The notes: generated from the sequence alone by a model not told the origin. A stretch of 64,000 bases of DNA from an uncultured Pelagibacteraceae bacterium (GCA_902544065.1 CACCAS010000002.1:189517-253516); one strand, 5' to 3'; numbered from the stretch's first letter, positions 53,892 through 62,398 are shown. Numbers and translations: made by a program.

Positions 53892-53926
53892 GTGCTTTGT
53901 GTCTAAAAATCGGATACAAATTTCTT

Positions 53927-54553
53927 ATGTTTTTAGACTTTACCCTTCTTTATTTTTTTATTCCTTTGTTTTTTGTTATTTCTATAACCCCAGGTCTTTG
54001 CATGACACTTGCTTTAACTATGGGTATTACCATTGGGCTTAAAAATACAATGAAAATGATGGTTGGGGAACTCATGGGCGTACTAATAGTTGCCGGAAGC
54101 GCAGTTATTGGAGGTGGTGCAATTATTTCATCATATCCAATGACATTTCTCTTTTTTAAATACGGAGGGGGAATTTACTTGATGTTTGTTGGCTATCAAA
54201 TGTTTAATTCTAAAGGATCATTAGCACTAAATTTAGACGGAACACATTCTTTTGAAATTAATTTTTTAAAGCTCGCAAGTCAGGGATTTATTACAGCAGT
54301 TGCCAACCCTAAAGGATGGGCTTTTTTTATTGCTATGGTACCTGCGTTCATCAATTATGAATTAGCACTCGTGCCTCAGATGTCGGCATTGGTCGTCATC
54401 ATATTGATAATAGAATTCATATCTTTGATGATTTATGCAGCTGGAGGACAGATGCTTGGAATTATCTTGAAGAAACAAAAAAATATTAAATTAATAAATC
54501 GTTTAGCTGGCCTACTAATGGGAGGCGTTGGAATTTGGCTAGCTCTTAGTTAG
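53927..54553 (+). CDS. LysE/RhtB family exporter
   Basis: 208 aa inner-membrane amino-acid or metabolite exporter with about six hydrophobic segments. The N-terminus VISITPGLCMTLALTMGITIGLKN (in part) carries the family's TPG motif, and ANPKGWAFFIAMVPAFI is the second hallmark. The start is taken at ATG 53927; a TTG at 53897 would overlap the terminator and add an unlikely cysteine/lysine segment. A structured leader RNA lies just upstream. It is convergent with, and overlaps by 15 bp, the racemase-like gene. Confidence 0.9.
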   Translation: MFLDFTLLYFFIPLFFVISITPGLCMTLALTMGITIGLKNTMKMMVGELMGVLIVAGSAVIGGGAIISSYPMTFLFFKYGGGIYLMFVGYQMFNSKGSLALNLDGTHSFEINFLKLASQGFITAVANPKGWAFFIAMVPAFINYELALVPQMSALVVIILIIEFISLMIYAAGGQMLGIILKKQKNIKLINRLAGLLMGGVGIWLALS

Positions 54554-55285
54554 ACTCTGCTTAAAAAGCATCCCCGGTCCTTTTGTTGAATCATGCCCAG
54601 AACCACGAAACATATGCCATATCATTGCCTGGTTTGAGGATACAACAGGTTTTCTCAGTACGCGTTCTGCTTCATCTATTATTTTAAATGTTTTCAAATT
54701 TGTGCACGAAATAAATACTGCATCACAATCATTTTCCCCAATTTCTAATATCGCTCTCAAACTATCTCTTTCAGATATTCTTGCCACTACTGTGTCATCT
54801 GACTCATTAAATGATTTTTCGTTTGATATATTAAAATTATCACTCCGAAGATTTTGTTTGAGTTTTTGAGTTACAGATTGTTCATAAGGAGAAACAAACG
54901 CAATATTCTTACATCCAAAGCTATTAAGCGCTTCCTTAACTGCTCTTATAGGATCTGTTATAAAAGCATTTGTATGCTGCTCATTAATTAATTTATTTAT
55001 TTTTTCAGAGCCAATTACCGCTGCACCTGAGGTACACGCATATCCGATACTGTTAAAGTTGATTTTTGGAAGCAGTCCCACCGCAATTGGTAAATCATTT
55101 TTCATTTTTGCAAGATTTTCATTATTTACAGCTTGGTCACATGGAATCCTTGAGTGATAAATGGCCATACTTTCATCAAGTGCGCTTCTAATTTCTTGCT
55201 CAATTGTCTCATCACTTTGCAGTACGATTAATCCAAATTTCATACTGTAATAGTTTGGATCATCTAGCTCAAAATTCGTCTCCAT
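54539..55285 (-). CDS. Asp/Glu racemase superfamily protein (maleate isomerase / decarboxylase-like)
   Basis: 248 aa. Two cysteines in the usual places, YACTSGAAVIG and VFISCTNLKT, act as catalytic pair in maleate cis-trans isomerases and related enzymes; IAFVSPYEQSV and RKPVVSSNQAMIWHM are further family features. The start could also be Met15 (MKFGLIVLQSDE), where homologues usually begin. It lies 5 bp after the carboxyltransferase gene on the same strand and is probably cotranscribed with it, suggesting degradation of a short dicarboxylic or related acid. Exact reaction unknown. Confidence 0.82.
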   Translation of the reverse strand: METNFELDDPNYYSMKFGLIVLQSDETIEQEIRSALDESMAIYHSRIPCDQAVNNENLAKMKNDLPIAVGLLPKINFNSIGYACTSGAAVIGSEKINKLINEQHTNAFITDPIRAVKEALNSFGCKNIAFVSPYEQSVTQKLKQNLRSDNFNISNEKSFNESDDTVVARISERDSLRAILEIGENDCDAVFISCTNLKTFKIIDEAERVLRKPVVSSNQAMIWHMFRGSGHDSTKGPGMLFKQSLTKS

Positions 55286-55290
55286 TAAAC

Positions 55291-56799
55291 TTATCTCGCT
55301 GCTTTTAATATTACACTTCTAGTTTCTGCAGGATCAATTACCGCATCAATCTCAAGGTGAGCTGCGGCTTCAATTGCTTTTCCTTTTTCGTACAATTGAT
55401 CGACTAACTTATTAAACAGCTCTTCTTTCTTTTTTTCATCTTTTATTTTATCAAGTTCTTTTTTGAATCCAAGCTTGATGGCACCTTCTAATCCCATCGC
55501 TCCAAATTCTCCAGTAGGCCATGCAGCTGAGTATACTGGTTGATGAAAGCTTCCCCCAGCTAACGCTTGTGCACCTAGTCCGTAACCTTTTCTTAAAAAA
55601 ATTGTGATCATGGGTATTTTTATTTGCGAACCTACTTTAAAAAGAGTGGACATTCTTCTAACTGCCCCTTCTTCTTCACTATCGGGTCCAACCATAAAAC
55701 CAGGGGTATCGACTAAAGAAATGATAGGAAGATTTTGAAGATTGCAAAGCTCAATAAAATTAGAAGCTTTATCAGCGGACTCTGAATCGATTGCTCCACC
55801 TAAATGTTGGCTGTCGCTCGCCATCAATCCAAACGCTTTTCCTTCAATGCGTATAAGTCCTGTTACGATACTTTTTCCATATATCTGTTTGAGTTCTATA
55901 AAGGTATCTTTATCGGAAATGATATTAATAATATTTCTGATTGGATATGACCACTTTCTATTTTTAGGCATGATATCTTTTAATTGAGTTTGATCTTCAA
56001 CTTTCCAATCAACTAAATCACCTTGAAAGTAAGAAAGTATTTTCTTTGCAAAATCCGTAGCTTCAGCTTCATCTTTCGCCACTAAATCAATGACGCCATT
56101 TTTTTCATTTACCTCTGATGGACCTATTTCTTTTGGACCATACGATCCGAGTCCCCCCCCCTCAATCATTGCAGGGCCTGCCATACCGATCCATGAATTT
56201 TTAGTGGCTATTCTAATATCGGCACATCCAAATAGAGCAGCATTGCCTGCAAAACAGAAACCATTATTTATGGCAATGCGTAAGCACCTTCCAGTGAGAC
56301 CTCCCCATAAAGCAAAAGTAGGGACATGCAATCCAGCAATGCTTGTAGTGATGTCTGTATCTCCCGGTCTACCACCTCCACCCTCGGTAAATATAACAAT
56401 AGGTAGTTTATATTTTTTTGCTTTCCCACAAATCCGATCAAGCTTCATGTGATGAAAATAACCTTGTGTACCCGCTAAGACAGAATAATCGTACACAATA
56501 GCAACGGCATCGGTTGCCTCATTGTCTATTATATTACTATTAATCTTACAGAACCCGGTGATAACACCATCACCAGAAGTTTCCATCAAAAGTTCTTCTT
56601 GGCTTTTACGACTTTTTTGAGCCGCTACAGCAAATGCTCCGTACTCAAGAAAGCTGTCTTTATCAACAAGATCATAAAGATTTTCTCTAGCAGTTCTTAA
56701 ATTAAGTTTATGTCGTTTATTTTTTGCATTTTCTCTAAAATTATCAGTTGTTTTATTGAGCCGTTCAATAAACTCAGCAAAGTGTTTTTTTTCTTCCAT
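55291..56799 (-). CDS. Acyl-CoA carboxylase carboxyltransferase subunit
   Basis: 502 aa if begun at ATG (complement of 56797-56799); a TTG two codons earlier is less likely. Two crotonase-like halves: the first with TEGGGGRPGDTD and GCADIRIATKNSWIGMAGP, the second with VDTPGFMVGPDSEEEGAVRR and ALAGGSFHQPVYSAAWPTGEFGAMG (in part). This is the large carboxyltransferase type of propionyl-, methylcrotonyl- or other acyl-CoA carboxylases. No biotin carboxylase/carrier gene is next to it, so the partner must lie elsewhere. The acyl substrate cannot be named. Confidence 0.88.
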   Translation of the reverse strand: MEEKKHFAEFIERLNKTTDNFRENAKNKRHKLNLRTARENLYDLVDKDSFLEYGAFAVAAQKSRKSQEELLMETSGDGVITGFCKINSNIIDNEATDAVAIVYDYSVLAGTQGYFHHMKLDRICGKAKKYKLPIVIFTEGGGGRPGDTDITTSIAGLHVPTFALWGGLTGRCLRIAINNGFCFAGNAALFGCADIRIATKNSWIGMAGPAMIEGGGLGSYGPKEIGPSEVNEKNGVIDLVAKDEAEATDFAKKILSYFQGDLVDWKVEDQTQLKDIMPKNRKWSYPIRNIINIISDKDTFIELKQIYGKSIVTGLIRIEGKAFGLMASDSQHLGGAIDSESADKASNFIELCNLQNLPIISLVDTPGFMVGPDSEEEGAVRRMSTLFKVGSQIKIPMITIFLRKGYGLGAQALAGGSFHQPVYSAAWPTGEFGAMGLEGAIKLGFKKELDKIKDEKKKEELFNKLVDQLYEKGKAIEAAAHLEIDAVIDPAETRSVILKAAR

Positions 56800-56807
56800 A
56801 TTCAACT

Positions 56808-57338
56808 CTATAGCATTTTTCTCAAAATCCTATCCTTTTGAAAAGCATGATGATATATGACGGCACTCAAATGGACAGAGAAAAGAATTAAAAGAAAATA
56901 AGCTGAAACTGCGTGAATTGAATAAAATATATCAGCGAGATCAAAGTTGTAGTAATCAATTGATGCTTTCATAATGATAAAATTGATTTCCTCACCGGAT
57001 AATAAAAGTTTACCTATGCCGCTTATAGTGATGACTAATAAAGTCATATAGAAAAGTCCATGCACAATCTGAGAGGCAATAATCTGGATTTTGCTCATTG
57101 ATATATTATCAATTGGCTTTGTATTAATTGATTTCCATATTAATCTTAGAAGAGTTAAGTAAAAAATAGTCATGCCAATGATTGTATGAATATTTTCAAT
57201 AGAAAGTTTAAATTCTGAAAATTCAAGATTATCTAAATATATTCCTAAAGGGAGTTGTAATAATAATATAACAAAAGTAATCCAGTGAAAAAAACGTGCA
57301 AGAAATCCATAAGAATTAGTGTCATTTGTAATTTTCAT
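56808..57338 (-). CDS. Cytochrome b561 family protein
   Basis: 176 aa with four hydrophobic helices. Candidate haem-ligating histidines occur in the first helix region (ARFFHWITFVILLL), the second (IENIHTIIGMTIF), the third (IVHGLFYMTLLVI) and the last (FYSIHAVSAYFLLILFSVHL). It probably passes electrons between quinol and a periplasmic carrier. Divergent from a cytochrome c'-like gene only 17 bp away, a frequent partner. Confidence 0.88.
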   Translation of the reverse strand: MKITNDTNSYGFLARFFHWITFVILLLQLPLGIYLDNLEFSEFKLSIENIHTIIGMTIFYLTLLRLIWKSINTKPIDNISMSKIQIIASQIVHGLFYMTLLVITISGIGKLLLSGEEINFIIMKASIDYYNFDLADIFYSIHAVSAYFLLILFSVHLSAVIYHHAFQKDRILRKML

Positions 57339-57355
57339 ATTATATAATTAAGTAC

Positions 57356-57808
57356 ATGATTAACTTTTTTCAATTTTTCGCCTCCGCAATTCTATCGATA
57401 TTACTCTTAATTGTAATTGCTTTTGCAGACGATCATGGAAATATTATTAAAGAGAGGAAATCACTATTTAAGCAGAATTATAGCCATGCTAAGAGAATGA
57501 GCGCTGAAATTACCAAAGGGAATAATGAGAAAGTGATTGAGCTATCACAAAAAATGAGCACAAATTATGACAGGCTTTTAGATTTATTTCCAGATAACAC
57601 CAAAACAGGCTACGATACAGAGGCCTTGCCAACGATATGGCTTCAAAAAGAAGAATTTAATACTCTAATGATAGAGACTTCAAATAAAGTTAAAGAGTTT
57701 ACAGTTCTTGCATCCGAACTAACTGGAGATGAGTTAAAAGATGCCCAAAAGAAACTAATCTGGTCAAGTTGTAAGACTTGTCATGATAAGTTTAGAATGC
57801 CTCATTAA
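57356..57808 (+). CDS. Cytochrome c'-like periplasmic haem protein
   Basis: 150 aa. Signal peptide (residues 1-24, ending ...IAFA), a four-helix-bundle-like body, and a C-terminal haem site CKTCH (Cys139, Cys142, His143), the position typical of cytochrome c'. Members bind NO or CO or serve as electron carriers. Divergent from the cytochrome b561 gene. Redox role inferred. Confidence 0.88.
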   Translation: MINFFQFFASAILSILLLIVIAFADDHGNIIKERKSLFKQNYSHAKRMSAEITKGNNEKVIELSQKMSTNYDRLLDLFPDNTKTGYDTEALPTIWLQKEEFNTLMIETSNKVKEFTVLASELTGDELKDAQKKLIWSSCKTCHDKFRMPH

Positions 57809-57810
57809 AC

Positions 57811-58233
57811 TTAAGCTACAATTGTCATACTAATTATTCTTCTTATGCCCGGATCATTATTTTTATAACGATGTTCAAAAATAAAAACTCCTTGCCATGT
57901 TCCTAAATCAAGCTTCTTCTCTTTAATAGGCAAATTAATGCTTGTGTTTGTTAAAGCTGACTTGATATGAGCTGGCATATCGTCAGGCCCTTCTTCCCTG
58001 TGAGCATAATTTTCAGATTCAGGGACTACACGATCAAAAAAATCTAATATGTCCTTCAGAACATTTGGATCAGCATTTTCTTGAATAATAAGTGATGCTG
58101 AAGTGTGCTTTATAAATAATGTACACAAACCCTTTGCTATTCTGTGTTTTGCAATAGCCTGGTTTATTATTTCAGTAATATTATAAAGACCTTTGCCATC
58201 AATGGTTATTTCGAGTTCTTTTTGGATTAACAT
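57811..58233 (-). CDS. YjbQ family protein (UPF0047)
   Basis: 140 aa starting at ATG (complement of 58231-58233); a TTG four codons upstream is less probable. The signature GLCTLFIKHTSASLIIQENADP and the C-terminal TWQGVFIFEHR (parts shown) identify the family, whose members have thiamin-phosphate-synthase-like activity in vitro with uncertain physiological role. The conserved His and acidic cluster in FDRVVPESENYAHREEG is present. Ends 3 bp from the convergent cytochrome gene. Confidence 0.93.
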   Translation of the reverse strand: MLIQKELEITIDGKGLYNITEIINQAIAKHRIAKGLCTLFIKHTSASLIIQENADPNVLKDILDFFDRVVPESENYAHREEGPDDMPAHIKSALTNTSINLPIKEKKLDLGTWQGVFIFEHRYKNNDPGIRRIISMTIVA

Positions 58234-58275
58234 TTTAGATATCAATAATTAGGAATTTAAATTAAATTTAGAATA

Positions 58276-59739
58276 ATGATAAATCATAATGAGTCATTTT
58301 CAAATATTGGATTAAAGCTTAGGGCAACTTATACCCAATTGCCTGAGATTCTTTTTTCTAAACTAATGCCCATAAGTGTTAAAGACCCCAAAACTGTAGT
58401 TCTCAATGAAGCATTATCTACTGAATTGGGAATTGATTTTTCAAAACTTTCTAGTGAGGACCTCTCTAATTTTTTATCTGGTAATATAATACCCAGTGGA
58501 ATCAATCCTTTCGCACAAGCATATGCTGGTCATCAATTTGGAAATTTCACAATTCTTGGTGATGGAAGAGCTCTAACCATAGGAGAACAAAGCACTCCTA
58601 AAGGTGAAATTTATGATATTCAGTTTAAAGGGTCTGGGAGAACACCATACTCAAGGGGAGGTGATGGAAGAGCGGCTCTTGGCCCTATGCTTCGTGAATA
58701 TTTAATTAGTGAAGCCATGTTCTATTTAAATATTCCTACCACAAGAAGTCTTGCTGTTGTTGAAACAGGAGAAAAAGTTTTAAGAGAGACTCCTTTGAAA
58801 GGAGCAATCTTAACAAGAGTTGCAGCTAGTCATATTAGGTTTGGCACATTTCAATTCTTAGCAGCACACAAAGACATCGATGCTATGTCAAAGTTACTTG
58901 ATTACTGTATCAAAAGGCACTTCCCAGAAATTTTAGATAGTCCAAATAGAGTAATTAAATTTATAAAGATAGTGATGGCAAAACAAATTGATCTAATAGT
59001 AAACTGGATGCGGGTTGGATTTATTCATGGTGTTATGAATACTGATAATTCAACCATTTGTGGAGAATCTATAGACTACGGTCCATGTGCCTTTATGGAT
59101 CAGTACGATCATAAAGCAGTGTTCAGTTCTATCGATTTTCAAGGAAGGTACGCCTATGGTAATCAACCTGCGACAATTCATTGGAATTTAATTAGACTTG
59201 CTGAAAGCTTGCTTCCTTTAATCGATAAGGATGAGACAAAATCATTAGAAATTGCACAGAAAACAATCGATTCTTTCAGTGAAATATTTAACGAAAAATG
59301 GCAAATCATGATGAGATCAAAACTTGGAATAACTGATAGAAGTAGAGAGGATGAAGTTTTAATTAAGGATTTGCTGACATGGATGCAATCAAAAAAACCA
59401 GACTTCACAAATACTTTTTGCAACTTGATGGACAGCAATCATGCAAATGATGAGGAGTTTGAAGATACTGAATTTCTAGTATGGAAAAAAAATTGGGAAG
59501 AAAGGGTTAATAATTGTGATCACCTAAATATTATGAAAAAAACTAATCCCATTTTAATTCCTAGAAATTATTTAGTTGAAGAAGCTTTAGCTGAAGCTGA
59601 AATAGAAGGCAAATTCTCTAAATTGAATGAACTACTTGTAGTTTTGTCAAAGCCATACGAGCAATTAGACATTGATGAGAAATATTCGAAAACTCCTCAA
59701 ATTCAAGCTGAGCCTTATAAAACATTCTGCGGAACATAG
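58276..59739 (+). CDS. selO: Protein adenylyltransferase SelO
   Basis: 487 aa pseudokinase-fold enzyme that AMPylates proteins and is linked to oxidative-stress responses. Nucleotide-site segments are AYAGHQFGNFTILGDGRA, QFKGSGRTPYSRGGDGRAALG (in part) and HGVMNTDNSTICGESIDYGP. The C-terminus ends TFCGT with a cysteine where animal SelO has selenocysteine. Length is normal (E. coli 478). Divergent from the YjbQ gene by 42 bp. Confidence 0.95.
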   Translation: MINHNESFSNIGLKLRATYTQLPEILFSKLMPISVKDPKTVVLNEALSTELGIDFSKLSSEDLSNFLSGNIIPSGINPFAQAYAGHQFGNFTILGDGRALTIGEQSTPKGEIYDIQFKGSGRTPYSRGGDGRAALGPMLREYLISEAMFYLNIPTTRSLAVVETGEKVLRETPLKGAILTRVAASHIRFGTFQFLAAHKDIDAMSKLLDYCIKRHFPEILDSPNRVIKFIKIVMAKQIDLIVNWMRVGFIHGVMNTDNSTICGESIDYGPCAFMDQYDHKAVFSSIDFQGRYAYGNQPATIHWNLIRLAESLLPLIDKDETKSLEIAQKTIDSFSEIFNEKWQIMMRSKLGITDRSREDEVLIKDLLTWMQSKKPDFTNTFCNLMDSNHANDEEFEDTEFLVWKKNWEERVNNCDHLNIMKKTNPILIPRNYLVEEALAEAEIEGKFSKLNELLVVLSKPYEQLDIDEKYSKTPQIQAEPYKTFCGT

Positions 59740-59846
59740 ACAAAAATTGCTATAAATTGTTACAATATCGCAAGTAAATAAAATTTGCTTTTTTATTAGA
59801 TATCACTATAAGATCTTTTTAAAGATTGAGTGCTTGTTCCTAATTG

Positions 59847-59867
59847 GACTTGAACGAAGTCTATAAT
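59847..59867 (+). promoter_or_regulatory. cspA leader hairpin and TATAAT box
   Basis: GACTT/AAGTC inverted repeat with a 5-base loop (59847-59861) directly followed by a perfect -10-like TATAAT (59862-59867), 22 bases before the cspA start. Either a promoter with an overlapping operator and very short leader, or a hairpin in the cold-shock 5' UTR. Confidence 0.4.
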
Positions 59868-59889
59868 TAAAAAAAGGAATAAGAATAAT

Positions 59890-60096
59890 ATGGCTACTGG
59901 TACTGTTAAATGGTTTAATCCAAAAAAAGGTTATGGCTTTGTTGCGCCTGATGAAGGCGATAAAGACATTTTTGTTCATATCACAGCTGTACAAGCAGCT
60001 GGTATCAACAGATTGGATGAAGGCCAAAAAATAAGCTACGAAGCTGAAGAAAAAAATGGAAAAGTATCTGCAGTTAATTTGCAGATTTCAGAATAA
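59890..60096 (+). CDS. cspA: Cold-shock domain protein
   Basis: 68 aa single-stranded nucleic acid-binding OB fold. RNP1 is [11 protein letters not shown] and RNP2 is DIFVHIT, near residues 16-35; the [14 protein letters not shown] start is standard. Acts as an RNA chaperone. The ribosome site AAAGGAAT is 10-13 bases upstream of the ATG. Convergent with the next gene (2-bp spacer). Confidence 0.97.
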   Translation: MATGTVKWFNPKKGYGFVAPDEGDKDIFVHITAVQAAGINRLDEGQKISYEAEEKNGKVSAVNLQISE

Positions 60097-60098
60097 AT

Positions 60099-60476
60099 TT
60101 AAGCAGCTTTATAAATCATATCTAGCCACATAGTGAATTCATCTATTAATTCACTTGAAGGCTGGATAATTTTAACTCTTTTATCTTTTGTACTGACTTG
60201 AGTAGTCAGAGACCCTTTACTTATCTCATCATTGATGAAATTTATGATTGTAGCTCTTGAAGCTAACTCAGCCATGTTTTTAGTTAAATATTCTTTAGTA
60301 CATTCAATTTTATTTACATCTTCATCGAAGTGGAATTTCATTATTTCAAAACAAATTCTAATACCATAGACAGAACGCCTAAAATGGCTAAGTCTTACAA
60401 AAATTTTTTTGTCGCCGGCTGAATCAAATACCTTAATTTGTTGGTTGACGCCTTTAAAAATCTGTTCTGTTTCCAT
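60099..60476 (-). CDS. Winged-helix protein, MarR-like (uncharacterised)
   Basis: 125 aa. The C-terminal half looks like a winged helix: a helix-turn-helix-like ELASRATIINFINDEISKGS, a wing with charged tip (VSTKDKRVKIIQPS) and a final helix (ELIDEFTMWLDMIY). The DKR-containing wing resembles MarR regulators. The N-terminal half (RRSVYGIRICFEIMKFHF) could be for dimerisation. Upstream, a 7-bp palindrome lies midway to the divergent 75-aa gene. Target unknown. Confidence 0.6.
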   Translation of the reverse strand: METEQIFKGVNQQIKVFDSAGDKKIFVRLSHFRRSVYGIRICFEIMKFHFDEDVNKIECTKEYLTKNMAELASRATIINFINDEISKGSLTTQVSTKDKRVKIIQPSSELIDEFTMWLDMIYKAA

Positions 60477-60542
60477 CTTTGTTTTTTTAGATTAATCACA
60501 ATAATCATATTATTTTTTATTGATAATTATTAACTATAATTA

Positions 60543-60559
60543 GTTGCCACATTGGCGAC
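60543..60559. promoter_or_regulatory. Palindrome between divergent genes
   Basis: GTTGCCA-CAT-TGGCGAC, a 7-bp inverted repeat with one mismatch (G-T at RNA level) and a 3-base centre, in the AT-rich 161-base spacer between the winged-helix gene and the 75-aa gene. A plausible operator of the winged-helix protein. Confidence 0.4.
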
Positions 60560-60637
60560 TTATATTAAAACTAGAATAACTATTGAATTGATTAATAAAT
60601 AATAACTAAATTAGAAAATAAAAAATATATACTAGCT

Positions 60638-60865
60638 TTGAATAAAGAAAACTCATCTATAATATGGAAAATTATTCAAGAAACTGGCAACTTCCTTAAA
60701 GGTAGACTTCAACCACATCCTAACCATCCGAAAGGTAGGAACCCATATGCTCATGTGGCCCTCATGGTTAAAAATCATTTTGGAATGTCTTATAAAGATG
60801 TCTCTGATGATCGGATAGAAGAGATTATAAAATATTTAAAATATTTGAGAGATAATCCAGAATAA
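60638..60865 (+). CDS. Uncharacterised 75-aa protein
   Basis: Frame opened by TTG at 60638; no upstream ATG is in frame. It contains KGRLQPHPNHPKGRNPYAHV, rich in His and Pro, and a helical C-terminus (SDDRIEEIIKYLKYLRDNPE). The composition and clean end suggest a real small cytoplasmic protein. Not recognised. Divergent from the winged-helix gene. Confidence 0.6.
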   Translation: MNKENSSIIWKIIQETGNFLKGRLQPHPNHPKGRNPYAHVALMVKNHFGMSYKDVSDDRIEEIIKYLKYLRDNPE

Positions 60866-60875
60866 ATAATTTTCT

Positions 60876-61700
60876 TTATGGTTTCCATTCAGGTGTTCCA
60901 AAGAAAGATAATACTTTATTTTTAAAATTCTTTGATTTCCTAAAATCCTTATACATTGAATACCAGAACATAAAGGTAATTTTTAGAGGATTGAAGGTAT
61001 TCACATTTTCTCGAATACCATAAGTGACCTCTTCTTTCTCTGCAGCAAAAGTTCCAAATATTTTGTCCCATATAATTAAAAGATTTCCATAATTCTTATC
61101 AATATAGATTTCATTGCTGCCATGGTGCACACGGTGATGTGAGGGAGTTATGAATATATATTCGAGTATTCCAAGTTTATTTACCCATTTAGTGTGTGTA
61201 AGCAAACCATAAAGAGTAGATACAGCGCCCGCTATGGCAGTTATAATTGGATCAAAGCCAATAAGAGGCATTACTGCAAAAAAGGGAACTTTAGTTAGAG
61301 GACCAAACCATGCTTGTCTCAGAGCCACAGTAAAATTCATTTCTTCACTTGAGTGGTGATTCATGTGTACAGCCCATAAAAGTCTAATTCTATGTGAGCA
61401 TCGATGATACCAATAATATACGAAGTCGATGATTATAAATGTCATAATCCAAACTAACCATGTAGGTAAAAGTTCGTTAACCGTGAATACTTTGTATTGA
61501 TATAGAAAAAGTGAAAAAAAGAAGATAGAGCTTTTTGTTAGAAGTGAAATCGTGACATTGCCAAACAAAAGACCAAAACCCGCAAGAGAATCTTTTAGCT
61601 TATAATAGCCAAGATTATTAATCGCAGAATAAGCCACTTCCGCCACAATAAGGGTTAAAACGATAGGTATTCCGTACAAATATATATCTAATTCATTCAT
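60876..61700 (-). CDS. Sterol desaturase / fatty acid hydroxylase family protein
   Basis: 274 aa from ATG (complement of 61698-61700); a GTG nine codons earlier is possible. Integral membrane di-iron enzyme with the three histidine boxes: YYWYHRCSHRIRLLWAVH (HxxxH), HMNHHSSE, and SHHRVHHGSNE, plus a further FMFW segment. Members hydroxylate or desaturate lipids such as hopanoids, carotenoids or fatty acids. No partner gene gives the substrate. Divergent from the TPR gene. Confidence 0.9.
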   Translation of the reverse strand: MNELDIYLYGIPIVLTLIVAEVAYSAINNLGYYKLKDSLAGFGLLFGNVTISLLTKSSIFFFSLFLYQYKVFTVNELLPTWLVWIMTFIIIDFVYYWYHRCSHRIRLLWAVHMNHHSSEEMNFTVALRQAWFGPLTKVPFFAVMPLIGFDPIITAIAGAVSTLYGLLTHTKWVNKLGILEYIFITPSHHRVHHGSNEIYIDKNYGNLLIIWDKIFGTFAAEKEEVTYGIRENVNTFNPLKITFMFWYSMYKDFRKSKNFKNKVLSFFGTPEWKP

Positions 61701-61747
61701 ATTTATTTCTATTGAAATATATATCACTAGAATTAAATGATGAAAGT

Positions 61748-62308
61748 ATGAAAAATATATTATTTGTTATTATAGTGTCTTTTACCCTTGTTTTCGCTGC
61801 ATTTGCAGCAGGTTCAGGTGGCTCTGGCGGTTCAGGAGGTAGCTCCGGTGGTTCAGGAGGTAGCTCCGGTGGTTCAGGAGGTAGCTCTGGCGGTTCAGGA
61901 GGTAGCTCTGGCGGTTCAGGAGGTAGCTCAGGAAGTGGCTCTTCAGGCCCAAGTGGAAATTATGGCGGGTCAATGGGGTATGATTCTCAACTTAAAAAGA
62001 TTGTATTTGAAATTGAAAAAAAAGAAAATTTTGAAGTTGCTTTGAAGGATCTTGAAGTTTACGTATATGAAAATCCACAAAATGCCAATGGTTGGAATTA
62101 TATAGGCTTCACTTCACGGAAACTTGGTAAATATGATGATGCGGAAGTATATTACAAAACAGGACTTGAAATATCACCTAATCATGAAGGAATATTGTCG
62201 TATCAAGGCGAACTTTTTTTACAAACAGGAAGATATGAGTTAGCGGTTGAGAATTTAGAGAAACTTACTGATTTGTGCAAATTTAATTGTACTGAAAAAA
62301 AGCATTAA
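61748..62308 (+). CDS. Secreted protein with Gly/Ser repeat linker and TPR domain
   Basis: 186 aa from ATG 61748 (an upstream in-frame start at 61712 would precede the signal peptide). Signal peptide ILFVIIVSFTLVFAAFA (residues 3-19) is followed by a low-complexity linker of GSGGSSG units, then two to three tetratricopeptide repeats (WNYIGFTSRKLGKYDDAEVYY; YQGELFLQTGRYELAVENLE, shown in part). Probably periplasmic, with the TPR part as a protein-interaction module held away from its attachment by a flexible linker. No catalytic site. Confidence 0.75.
   Translation: MKNILFVIIVSFTLVFAAFAAGSGGSGGSGGSSGGSGGSSGGSGGSSGGSGGSSGGSGGSSGSGSSGPSGNYGGSMGYDSQLKKIVFEIEKKENFEVALKDLEVYVYENPQNANGWNYIGFTSRKLGKYDDAEVYYKTGLEISPNHEGILSYQGELFLQTGRYELAVENLEKLTDLCKFNCTEKKH
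61811..61933 (+). repeat. Coding tandem repeat (21-bp units)
   Basis: One 18-bp unit (61811-61828) then five near-identical 21-bp units, each encoding GSGGSSG or a close variant; differences are mostly synonymous (TCC/TCT, GGT/GGC). Copy number could vary between strains by slippage. Confidence 0.85.
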
Positions 62309-62398
62309 GTGATGCCATTGTGCAATATGAAAGTGAAAATAATCTCTAATAAGTTGATTTCTTTAAAAACCTAATTAAGCTCTAATAGGTTCATTGTA

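Noticed and set aside
53897-53926. LysE-type gene starting at TTG 53897
   Set aside because: This would begin just after the terminator T run and add residues not seen in the family; ATG 53927 gives the usual N-terminus.
61811-61933. A CRISPR array
   Set aside because: The repeats are contiguous 21-bp coding units without spacers; no cas genes or other arrays were seen in the window.
61788-62045. An 85-aa frame with repeated VQEVA-type units
   Set aside because: It is the +1 shadow of the Gly/Ser repeat in the TPR gene; the signal peptide and TPR domain are in the other frame.
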